A stretch of DNA of 6,247 bases from an uncultured Bacilli bacterium (GTDB taxonomy: Bacteria; Bacillota_I; Bacilli_A; RF39; UBA660): the NCBI GenBank assembly GCA_934098445.1, contig CAKOOW010000061.1:1-6247 (forward strand), written 5' to 3'. The translations under genes and the position numbers were made by a program. Of the stretch, positions 1 through 5,500 are shown piece by piece. The number at the start of each line of letters is the position of its first letter. Position 1 is the stretch's first letter. The notes beneath the pieces were generated by a model. That model was not told the DNA's origin. It made no database searches and saw only the letters and a list, made by a program, of their open reading frames with translations.

Positions 1-37
1 TTAAAGTTTAGTAAAATTAAGAAGTCAGCAAGAAAAT

Positions 38-114
<77 letters not shown>

Positions 115-126
115 TTTTATTTTACT

Positions 127-202
127 GGCCTGTTGGTGAAGCGGTTAACACATATGCCTTTCACGCATACATACATGGGTTCAAATCCCGTACAGGTCAC
201 CA
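127..202 (+). tRNA. tRNA-Glu (anticodon TTC), CCA encoded
   Basis: Full cloverleaf of 76 nt. The acceptor stem pairs GGCCTGT (127-133) with ACAGGTC (192-198), with a G-U at the second pair as in Bacillus tRNA-Glu. The D stem is GTG/CAC. The anticodon stem TATGC/GCATA (153-157/165-169) encloses CTTTCAC with TTC at 160-162. The T stem ATGGG/CCCGT (175-179/187-191) closes the loop TTCAAAT. The discriminator is A199 and CCA is encoded at 200-202. It is the second gene of a two-tRNA unit and is followed 10 nt later by an intrinsic terminator. Confidence 0.97.
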
Positions 203-212
203 ATTGACAATC

Positions 213-237
213 AAAGCCCCGTGTTGTGGGCTTTTTT
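213..237 (+). terminator. Rho-independent terminator of the tRNA unit
   Basis: A perfect 7-bp stem AAAGCCC (213-219) / GGGCTTT (228-234) closes an 8-nt loop. It runs into six consecutive T (232-237), three of which belong to the stem. It sits directly after tRNA-Glu and before the next promoter, so it should end the tRNA transcript. On the minus strand the hairpin is followed by only three T, so it looks unidirectional. Confidence 0.9.
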
Positions 238-277
238 AATTTATCAGATATTTAAAAACAGTAAGGACAAGTTGGAC

Positions 278-306
278 TTTAAAACCCAAGTTTCCTATGT
301 TATAAT
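278..306 (+). promoter_or_regulatory. Promoter of the ruvX-mltG-trmR-trhP operon
   Basis: A perfect -10 TATAAT (301-306) is preceded by TGT (298-300), making an extended -10 (TGnTATAAT). Seventeen bases upstream is a moderate -35, TTTAAA (278-283, 4 of 6 consensus matches). The expected start point is about 312-314, which leaves only about 9 nt of leader before the first start codon. It is the only clear promoter between the tRNA terminator and the first gene. Confidence 0.8.
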
Positions 307-312
307 AAGACC

Positions 313-318
313 GGTGAT
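313..318 (+). promoter_or_regulatory. Ribosome binding site supporting a GTG start
   Basis: GGTGAT matches the 3' part of the full Shine-Dalgarno consensus (AGGAGGTGAT) and ends 3 nt before GTG at 322. That is the register expected when this end of the consensus is used. It supports GTG 322 as the start. The site falls at or within a base or two of the predicted transcript 5' end. Confidence 0.55.
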
Positions 319-321
319 TTT

Positions 322-594
322 GTGAAAAAAGAAAAAGATTATTTTCAAACCGAAGAAGGAAAATTTATTAAACATCAAGTAAAAAAAATTAAGATTGAAG
401 GAATTTTATGTCTTGCTTTAGGACTCATTTACTTAGTATTTAATATCTATCAAAAAGAAAAATGGTATATGTATTTAGTAACTTTAGCTTTATTTGTCTT
501 TGGCATTTATTTTCTTTATCAAGCAAATAAGATTAAAATTACGAAACAACGACTTTATGATTATAAAGTAAATAATGAGAAAAAAAAGGAGTAA
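322..594 (+). CDS. Small two-helix membrane protein of unknown function
   Basis: I do not recognise this 90-aa protein. It is lysine-rich and basic, with two hydrophobic segments at about residues 25-43 and 48-67. These are separated by a short polar turn (QKEKW), so it should form a membrane hairpin with both charged ends on the same side, probably the cytoplasm. No catalytic motif or cysteine cluster is visible; the only cysteine is C30, inside the first helix. Translation starts at GTG 322, supported by GGTGAT just upstream. It is first in the operon and ends 3 nt before ruvX, whose Shine-Dalgarno lies in its last codons, so coupled expression is likely. In Bacillus this slot before ruvX is held by ireB (yrzL), a soluble protein with no resemblance to this one. 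The reading frame is convincing; the function is open. Confidence 0.8.
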   Translation: MKKEKDYFQTEEGKFIKHQVKKIKIEGILCLALGLIYLVFNIYQKEKWYMYLVTLALFVFGIYFLYQANKIKITKQRLYDYKVNNEKKKE

Positions 595-597
595 GAA

Positions 598-1023
598 ATG
601 AGTGCAATTGGTCTTGATCTTGGCACGAGAACCTTAGGAGTAGCAATCTCTAGAACCGGATTAATAGCGGGTCCTTATACTCTTTTAAAATATCAAGATG
701 AAAACTATGATTATTTAGCTTCTGAGATTAAAAAAATCGTTTTAAAAGAACAGGTTGATTCTATAGCGTTAGGGTTTCCTAAAAATATGAATAATACTTG
801 TGGCTTTGCTACCGAGCGAACTATGAAATTCTTAAAGGTTTTAAAGAATTATGTCGAGGTTCCGATTACTTTGATTGATGAAAGATTAAGTACGGTGGAA
901 GCTAATAATATCCTGCTTACTAATGATATGTCAAGAAAGAAAAGAAAAGAAATTATAGATGTCACAGCGGCGATGATTATACTTGATACTTATTTAAAGA
1001 AAAGGAATAATAATGAAAAATAA
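598..1023 (+). CDS. ruvX: RuvX/YqgF family putative pre-16S rRNA nuclease
   Basis: The 141-aa protein has the RNase H-like fold of the YqgF/RuvX family. E. coli YqgF is implicated in maturing the 5' end of 16S rRNA; an older proposal is Holliday-junction resolution. Visible motifs are the N-terminal GLDLGTRTLGVAIS (D7), the strand and loop LGFPKNMNNT (about 58-67), LIDERLSTVEA (D94, E95, R96) and the C-terminal DVTAAMIIL (D121). The three acidic positions D7, D94/E95 and D121 fit the expected catalytic set. Length is typical. The start ATG follows AAAGGAG (585-591) with 6-nt spacing, and that site overlaps the end of the upstream gene. The 3' end overlaps the DUF1292 gene by 11 nt. The neighbours match the conserved Bacillota order (yrrK-yrzB). 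The family call is firm; the exact biochemical role is less settled. Confidence 0.95.
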   Translation: MSAIGLDLGTRTLGVAISRTGLIAGPYTLLKYQDENYDYLASEIKKIVLKEQVDSIALGFPKNMNNTCGFATERTMKFLKVLKNYVEVPITLIDERLSTVEANNILLTNDMSRKKRKEIIDVTAAMIILDTYLKKRNNNEK

Positions 1024-1291
1024 TAAAATTAGATTAATAAATGATGCAGGGGAAGAAAAAGAATTTGACCCATTATTTACTTTTGAAAGTGATGAAACTA
1101 AGAAAAGTTACATTGTCTATACTGATCATGAAAAAGATAAAGACGGTAAAGAAAAAGTTTATGCCTCTATCTATGATAGTACCGGTAAAGACAATAATCT
1201 TTATCCGATTGAAACCGAAAAAGAATGGAATTTAATTTTCAATGTTTTAGAATCAATTCAAAAGAAGTTGGAAGAAGAACAACATGTCTAA
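1013..1291 (+). CDS. yrzB: DUF1292 / UPF0473 (YrzB-like) protein
   Basis: This is a 92-aa soluble, highly charged protein. The family pattern is visible: an N-terminal strand with an acidic, glycine-bearing turn (IRLINDAGEEKEFDPLFTFE, about 6-25), then a strand with YIVYTD (33-38). A charged linker rich in K, D and E follows, then YASIYD (50-55), and finally the PIETEKEWNLIFNVLESI segment (65-82) typical of DUF1292. The role of the family is unknown. Its position between ruvX and mltG is conserved in many Bacillota and supports the assignment. ATG 1013 lies inside the end of ruvX (11-nt overlap) with AAAGGAA at 1001-1007. Its own stop overlaps the start of mltG by 8 nt, so translation of the three genes is probably coupled. 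Confidence 0.88.
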   Translation: MKNNKIRLINDAGEEKEFDPLFTFESDETKKSYIVYTDHEKDKDGKEKVYASIYDSTGKDNNLYPIETEKEWNLIFNVLESIQKKLEEEQHV

Positions 1292-2357
1292 GAAAAAACT
1301 AAAGATTATAACTATTATTATAATAATTTTAATTCTTATTATTGGTCTTCCTCTTAGTATTTATGCTAGTCTTTTAAGACCGGTTAATAAAAAAGATAGT
1401 ACCCTAATTACTTTTGATATTCCTTATAAGACTACTTCTAATGAGGTTTTAAATTCTTTAGAAGCACAAGGACTTATTAAGAGTAGTTTGATAGCTAAGA
1501 TTTATATGAAAACGCATCAGATAACTAATATTCAAGCAGGAACTTATATTCTTAGTAAAGATATGGATTTAAAGACTATTTTAAATAAATTTACGACTGG
1601 GAAAGTCTTAGATGATGAGATTACCATTACTTTTATTGAAGGGAAAAGACTAAGTTATTATGTTAATCTAATTACGAAGAATTTTTCTTATCCGGCTTCC
1701 GAGATTAATGATGTCTTAAATGATAAAGAATTTTTAAAAGAATTAATAGATAAGTATTGGTTTATTACTGATGAAATTCTTAATAAAGATATTTATTATC
1801 CTTTAGAAGGGTATATTTTTCCTGATACTTATAACTTTAAGAAAGATGCTACCATTAAAGAGATAATATTAACTTTAATTGAAGGCTTAAATACTAAGTT
1901 AGAGCCTTATAAAGATATTATTTTAAATAGTGGATATACTCCGCATGAAATCTTAACTTTAGCTTCTATAGTGGAGTTAGAAGGGGTAGATGATAGGTCT
2001 CGTAGTAAGGTTGCTAGTGTCTTTTATAACCGTTTAAAATCCGGTTGGACTTTAGGTAGTGATGTAACGACTTATTATGCTTTCAAGAAAGATTTCTCTA
2101 GTGAGTTAACTCTTGAAGAATATAATAAATGTAATCCTTATAATACAAGATCTACTTGTGTTAAAGGACTTCCTGTGGGTCCTATCTGTGCCAGTGGCTT
2201 AGAAAGTCTAAAAGCAACAATTAACCCTGAGACCACGGAGTACTACTATTTTGTTGCTGATAAAAATAAAAATACTTACTATGCTAAAACGGATAGTGAA
2301 TTTAATGCCATAATAACTGATTTGAAAAATAAAAACTTATGGTATACTTATAATTAA
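1284..2357 (+). CDS. mltG: Endolytic murein transglycosylase MltG (YceG-like)
   Basis: The 357-aa membrane-anchored enzyme is predicted to cleave nascent peptidoglycan glycan strands outside the membrane, helping to set strand length. After a basic start, residues 8-30 form one isoleucine-rich membrane helix with no signal-peptidase site obvious. A LysM-like region (about 40-106) contains LISSL-type repeats and the AGTYIL segment. The catalytic domain follows, with LEGYIFPDTY (174-183), ASIVELEG (227-234), whose E231 corresponds to the catalytic glutamate, FYNRLKSGWTLGSDVTTYYA (247-266), YNTRSTCVKGLPVGP (286-300) and YYYFVADKNKNTYYAKT (320-336). Two deviations stand out: ASG (303-305) replaces the usual NPG after GPI, and C283 and C292 flank the conserved YNT loop. 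The gene starts 8 nt inside the DUF1292 gene, behind GGAAGAAG (1270-1277). It is the yrrL equivalent of Bacillus. Confidence 0.95.
   Translation: MSKKKLKIITIIIIILILIIGLPLSIYASLLRPVNKKDSTLITFDIPYKTTSNEVLNSLEAQGLIKSSLIAKIYMKTHQITNIQAGTYILSKDMDLKTILNKFTTGKVLDDEITITFIEGKRLSYYVNLITKNFSYPASEINDVLNDKEFLKELIDKYWFITDEILNKDIYYPLEGYIFPDTYNFKKDATIKEIILTLIEGLNTKLEPYKDIILNSGYTPHEILTLASIVELEGVDDRSRSKVASVFYNRLKSGWTLGSDVTTYYAFKKDFSSELTLEEYNKCNPYNTRSTCVKGLPVGPICASGLESLKATINPETTEYYYFVADKNKNTYYAKTDSEFNAIITDLKNKNLWYTYN
2322..2348 (+). promoter_or_regulatory. Possible internal promoter before trmR
   Basis: TTGAAA (2322-2327) and an extended -10 TGGTATACT (2340-2348) lie in the last codons of mltG with a short 15-bp spacer. 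A second -10-like TATAAT occupies 2349-2354. The expected start would fall at or just before the trmR ribosome binding site. This precedes the only real gap (14 nt) inside the operon. The AT-rich coding context makes chance matches common, so the call is weak. Confidence 0.3.
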
Positions 2358-2363
2358 AAGGTG
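2356..2363 (+). promoter_or_regulatory. Ribosome binding site that sets the trmR start
   Basis: AAAAGGTG ends 8 nt before ATG 2372. The alternative start GTG 2363 would sit inside this site and have no usable Shine-Dalgarno of its own, so ATG 2372 is preferred. The site begins within the mltG stop codon (2355-2357). Confidence 0.7.
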
Positions 2364-2371
2364 TGATAAAA

Positions 2372-2965
2372 ATGAAAGAACAAATACAAGAAATAGAAAA
2401 ATATGCAAAAGAAAATAATGTTCCCATAATTGAAAAAGAATCAATTTGTTATATAATGAAATATATTAAAGAACATAATATTAAAAATATCTTAGAGATT
2501 GGTAGTGCCATTGGCTATTCGGCTATTTTAATGGCCTCTAGTAACGTAAATACAACCGTTACGACCATTGAACGGGATGAGACTCGTTATATGGAATGTC
2601 TAAAGAATATCAAAAAATGTGGTCTTGATAAGAAGATTAATGTTGTTTATCAAGATGCCTTAGATGTCAATTTGACAGGGGTTTCTTATGACCTTATCTT
2701 TATTGATGCTGCTAAAGGTCAATATACGAAATTTTTTGAAAAATATAAGTACTTCTTAAATAAAGGAGGCGTTATTATCACAGATAATATTAACTTCCAT
2801 GGTTATGTAGGAAAAAGCCAGACTATTGAAAGTAAAAATTTACGTCAATTAGTTAGTAAAATCGAAACTTATATTGAATTTTTAAAGAATAATGAGGAGT
2901 TTACTACGGAATTTTTAAATATTGGAGATGGTATTAGTGTTAGTAGACGGAAAAATGAAGAATAA
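2372..2965 (+). CDS. trmR: tRNA 5-hydroxyuridine methyltransferase TrmR
   Basis: The 197-aa class I SAM-dependent O-methyltransferase resembles B. subtilis YrrM/TrmR. TrmR methylates 5-hydroxyuridine at tRNA wobble position 34 to give 5-methoxyuridine. SAM-binding motif I is ILEIGSAIGYSA (40-51), the acidic post-II residue is in TIERD (65-69), and the IDAAKGQY motif is at 111-118. GGVIITDNINFHG follows at 132-144. D112, D138 and N139 match the Asp-Asp-Asn metal site of the COMT-like family. There is no membrane segment, so it should be cytosolic. ATG 2372 is chosen over GTG 2363 because of the Shine-Dalgarno position. The 3' end overlaps trhP1 by 11 nt. Direct linkage to trhP1 and trhP2, whose products make the substrate, argues for TrmR over a generic small-molecule methyltransferase. 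Confidence 0.9.
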   Translation: MKEQIQEIEKYAKENNVPIIEKESICYIMKYIKEHNIKNILEIGSAIGYSAILMASSNVNTTVTTIERDETRYMECLKNIKKCGLDKKINVVYQDALDVNLTGVSYDLIFIDAAKGQYTKFFEKYKYFLNKGGVIITDNINFHGYVGKSQTIESKNLRQLVSKIETYIEFLKNNEEFTTEFLNIGDGISVSRRKNEE

Positions 2966-3737
2966 ATTCTTAGTTAGTTTAAATAATCTAAAAGAAATTG
3001 AAATCTATAAGAAAGAGGGAATAAATTCCTTCCTTTTACCTCTTAAGGACTATACCGTAGGGTATCCAAATACTTATAGTGTTTCCAAGATTAATAGTAT
3101 TAACGAGACTAAATATTGTTTAATTAATAAAGTCTTAGATAATAAAGAAATAGATAATCTAGAAGATATATTACCCGCTATAGATGTAAAAGGTTTTGTC
3201 ATTGAAGATATTGGACTTATAAGACCTTTAAAAGCTCTAAAGAAAGAGATAATTCTCTTTATTAATCATTTCAATTGTAATTATAATTCCATTAATGAAT
3301 GGTTAAACTATGTTGATAGCGTTTTTGTTTCAAATGAATTAACTAAAGAAGAATTAGAAGAAATTACTAAGAATGTCCATAAACCGGTGGTTTTACATCT
3401 ATTTGGGTATAATCAAGTTATGTATTCTAAAAGAAGTTTAGTGACTAACTATGAGACTCATTATCACTTGCCCTTAACCAATACTTTAGATATCGAAGAT
3501 AAGGTGGGACAAGTTAAATTTCATTTATATCAAGATGAAGCCGGAACGGTAGCTTTATCTAATCATATTGCTACTTTAGATGTTTTAGATTTACCTAATG
3601 TTTATTATTACTATTTAAATACCTCTTTTATTCCTTTAGAGACTACTTTGGCCTTTTTACGAGGAAAAGAGATTACTAATAGCGATGATGGCTTTCTAAG
3701 ACGAGCTACCGTATTTAAGATTGGAGACTTAAAATGA
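2955..3737 (+). CDS. trhP1: U32-family protein TrhP1, short form (tRNA U34 hydroxylation)
   Basis: The 260-aa protein is a divergent, shortened member of the peptidase U32 family, equivalent by position to B. subtilis YrrN/TrhP1 (about 309 aa). TrhP1 acts with TrhP2 in prephenate-dependent formation of 5-hydroxyuridine at tRNA position 34. Supporting signatures are VFVSNELTKEELEEI (123-137), VLHLFGYNQVMYSKRSLVTNY (146-166) and the terminal DGFLRRATVFKI (245-256). It has only two cysteines (C55, C108), so unlike TrhP2 it has no iron-sulfur motif. ATG 2955 overlaps trmR by 11 nt with a poor Shine-Dalgarno (CGGA), suggesting translational coupling. Upstream in-frame starts TTG 2922 and ATG 2928 are possible but would lie deeper inside trmR and lack correctly spaced sites. 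The family call rests on motifs and context and is less certain than for TrhP2. Confidence 0.8.
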   Translation: MKNKFLVSLNNLKEIEIYKKEGINSFLLPLKDYTVGYPNTYSVSKINSINETKYCLINKVLDNKEIDNLEDILPAIDVKGFVIEDIGLIRPLKALKKEIILFINHFNCNYNSINEWLNYVDSVFVSNELTKEELEEITKNVHKPVVLHLFGYNQVMYSKRSLVTNYETHYHLPLTNTLDIEDKVGQVKFHLYQDEAGTVALSNHIATLDVLDLPNVYYYYLNTSFIPLETTLAFLRGKEITNSDDGFLRRATVFKIGDLK

Positions 3738-4915
3738 TTGAGTTATTAGCGCCCGCTGGGGATTTAGAAAAATTAAAAATAGCGCTTTTATATGGAGCTG
3801 ATGCCGTTTATGTGGGAGGAAGAGACTACTCATTACGCGCTAATGCGAAGAATTTTAGTTTAGAAGACTTGCAGGAAGGTGTTTTATATGCCCATAATCT
3901 TGGCAAAAAAGTTTATGTGACGGTTAATATTGTTCCTCATAATAAAGATACCGAAGGACTTAGTGACTACTTAAAAGCCTTAGATACTATTGGTGTTGAT
4001 GGTATTATTGTTAGTGATATTTATATTATGGCTTTACATAAGAAATTAAACTTAAAGATGGAGTTACATATTTCGACTCAGGCTTCTACTTCTAATTATG
4101 AGACGGCTTTATTTTATAAGAATTTAGGCGCTAAAAGAGTGGTTTTAGCCAGAGAAGCTTCCCAAGAAGATATTAAAAGAATTAAAGACGAGACTAATCT
4201 GGAATTAGAATGTTTTATTCAAGGAGCAATGTGTACAAGTGTTAGTGGGCGTTGTGTGATGAGTAATTATGCTACGAATAGAGATTCTAATAGAGGTGGT
4301 TGTAGTCAGGTATGTAGATATGTCTTTACGACTAATAAGTACCCTGATGATTTTACAATGATGCCTAAAGACTTAAATATGGCCAAATACATTAAAGAGA
4401 TGATTGCCGTAGGCGTTAATTCTTTTAAAGTTGAAGGACGTATGCGAAGTATATATTATATTGCTACGGTTATTTCGATGTATCGTCGTATTATTGATAA
4501 AACCTTAAATAATACGATTACCCCAGCGTATTTAGAGTATTCTAAAAAAATTCTTAATCGCTGCGCTAATAGAGACTCTGTACCTCAGTTTTTTCAAGAA
4601 CGTCCTAAAGAGACTGAACAATATTATCAAGATCGTACGGAAATAAGTAATCAAGATTTTTTAGGTATTGTAATAGAATATGATAAGGATAAATTAGAAG
4701 CTACAATAGAACAAAGAAATTATTTTAAGACTGGTGATGTCATTGAAATCATTGGACCTCATAAGAGCCCGGTAACTATCACGGTTCCCAAGATTTTTGA
4801 TGAAGAGGGTAACCCTTTAGAAGTTGCTCGTCATCCCAGAGAAATAATTAAATTTAAGACTAGTGTACCACTAGAGAAAATGGATATGTTAAGACTAAAA
4901 GTGTTTGACATTTAA
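3734..4915 (+). CDS. trhP2: U32-family protein TrhP2 (tRNA U34 hydroxylation, Fe-S)
   Basis: The 393-aa U32-family protein is equivalent to B. subtilis YrrO/TrhP2 and E. coli YegQ/TrhP, which are needed for 5-hydroxyuridine in tRNA. The N-terminal barrel opens with ELLAPAGDLEKLKIAL (3-18) and YGADAVYVGG (20-29). The U32 signature covers 159-177 (E159, F161, G164, C167, G172, C174, S177). NRDSNRGGCSQVCRY follows at 182-196. C167, C174, C190 and C194 are the likely [4Fe-4S] ligands. FKVEGRMRS (231-239) is a second conserved block, and residues from about 305 form the C-terminal beta domain. The loop at 279-290 reads NRDSVPQFFQER, where the family usually has a GFF-type motif. It starts in an ATGA overlap with the trhP1 stop, with GGAG at 3723-3726. 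The old peptidase label for the family is probably misleading here. Confidence 0.93.
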   Translation: MIELLAPAGDLEKLKIALLYGADAVYVGGRDYSLRANAKNFSLEDLQEGVLYAHNLGKKVYVTVNIVPHNKDTEGLSDYLKALDTIGVDGIIVSDIYIMALHKKLNLKMELHISTQASTSNYETALFYKNLGAKRVVLAREASQEDIKRIKDETNLELECFIQGAMCTSVSGRCVMSNYATNRDSNRGGCSQVCRYVFTTNKYPDDFTMMPKDLNMAKYIKEMIAVGVNSFKVEGRMRSIYYIATVISMYRRIIDKTLNNTITPAYLEYSKKILNRCANRDSVPQFFQERPKETEQYYQDRTEISNQDFLGIVIEYDKDKLEATIEQRNYFKTGDVIEIIGPHKSPVTITVPKIFDEEGNPLEVARHPREIIKFKTSVPLEKMDMLRLKVFDI

Positions 4916-4933
4916 TTCTATTTGTAGTATCCT
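4905..4933 (+). promoter_or_regulatory. Promoter of greA
   Basis: A perfect -35 TTGACA (4905-4910) overlaps the last codons of trhP2. It is followed after 17 bp by TATCCT (4928-4933, 4 of 6 consensus matches). The expected start is near 4940, giving a leader of about 27 nt that contains the strong AGAGGAGAG ribosome binding site (4951-4959). No terminator separates trhP2 from greA, so greA may be both read through and independently transcribed. Confidence 0.65.
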
Positions 4934-4966
4934 TAGATAGATAATTTTTTAGAGGAGAGAATAAAA

Positions 4967-5437
4967 ATGACAAAAGAACAAACAATTCTAATAACACCTC
5001 AAGGATATTTGGCGTTAGAAACTGAATTGAATGATTTAAAATTAAATAAAAGACCAGAAGTAATTGCTGCTCTTCAAGAAGCAAGAAGCTTGGGAGACTT
5101 ATCAGAAAATGCTGAATATGATGCGGCTCGTAATGAACAAGCCCAAGTAGAAGCAAGAATTAAAGAATTAGAATTTAAACTAGAACATTGCCAAGTTATG
5201 GATGGTAATTCTAAAGACACAGTTAGTGTTGGTTCTAGTGTGGTTTTAAACTATATAGATGATGATGAAGAAGAAGAATATTCTATTGTTGGCTCAATGG
5301 AAGCTGATCCTTTTGCCAATAAGATTTCTAATGAATCACCAATCGGAAAAGCTATTTTAGGTCACAAAGCCGGAGAAACAGTTAATGTTGTTACTCCTAA
5401 TGGCTCTTATGATGTAAAAATTGTTAAGATTGCTTAA
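4967..5437 (+). CDS. greA: Transcription elongation factor GreA
   Basis: The 156-aa protein has typical GreA length. It enters the RNA polymerase secondary channel and stimulates cleavage of backtracked RNA, rescuing stalled complexes. The N-terminal coiled coil (about 12-75) carries the conserved tip GDLSENAEYDAARNEQ (43-58); D44 and E47 match the acidic tip residues that position catalytic magnesium. The C-terminal FKBP-like domain shows YSIVGSMEADP (105-115) and SPIGKAILGHKAGETVNV (124-141). A run of seven acidic residues (98-104) lies in the loop before YSIVG. ATG 4967 has an excellent GGAG-type Shine-Dalgarno. The gene follows trhP2 after 51 nt with its own promoter. In B. subtilis udk usually lies between these two genes and is absent here. 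Confidence 0.97.
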   Translation: MTKEQTILITPQGYLALETELNDLKLNKRPEVIAALQEARSLGDLSENAEYDAARNEQAQVEARIKELEFKLEHCQVMDGNSKDTVSVGSSVVLNYIDDDEEEEYSIVGSMEADPFANKISNESPIGKAILGHKAGETVNVVTPNGSYDVKIVKIA

Positions 5438-5442
5438 TTTTG

Positions 5443-5472
5443 TTGGTAAAATAGAAAAGAATAAGATATAAT
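5443..5472 (+). promoter_or_regulatory. Promoter of tig
   Basis: TTGGTA (5443-5448, 4 of 6 matches) and a perfect TATAAT (5467-5472) are separated by 18 bp in the 63-nt gap between greA and tig. The expected start is near 5479, with a leader of about 22 nt that includes AAAGGAAG (5488-5495 region) upstream of ATG 5501. No terminator follows greA, so read-through from greA is also likely. Confidence 0.65.
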
Positions 5473-5500
5473 ATAGAAGTTATTAGAAAAGGAAGATTTT

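Noticed and set aside
272..306. TTGGAC (272-277) as the -35 of the operon promoter
   Set aside because: The spacing to TATAAT is 23 bp, too long for the main sigma factor; TTTAAA at 17 bp plus the extended -10 fits better.
1041..1235. 64-aa open frame in a second plus-strand frame
   Set aside because: It is fully inside the DUF1292 gene in another frame, is lysine/methionine-rich low-complexity translation, and has no own ribosome binding site.
2922..2954. Longer trhP1 N-terminus from TTG 2922 or ATG 2928
   Set aside because: TTG 2922 has no Shine-Dalgarno, and GGAG directly abuts ATG 2928 with no spacing. ATG 2955 gives a plausible N-terminus and the usual short overlap with trmR.
4860..4874. 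Perfect 6-bp inverted repeat CTAGTG-TAC-CACTAG upstream of the greA promoter
   Set aside because: It is wholly within trhP2 codons, has a short stem, no T-run, and lies about 30 bp from the -35. Chance is the simpler explanation, though it could be revisited if conserved at synonymous sites.
4860..5156. 98-aa open frame on the minus strand across the trhP2 end and greA start
   Set aside because: It lies antisense to two well-identified genes and to their promoter, has low-complexity leucine-rich content expected from reversed GreA coding sequence, and resembles no family.
5437..5452. ATTTT-GTTGGT-AAAAT hairpin after greA as a terminator
   Set aside because: The stem is only five A-T pairs with no following T-run, and it overlaps the tig -35. 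It would not terminate efficiently.
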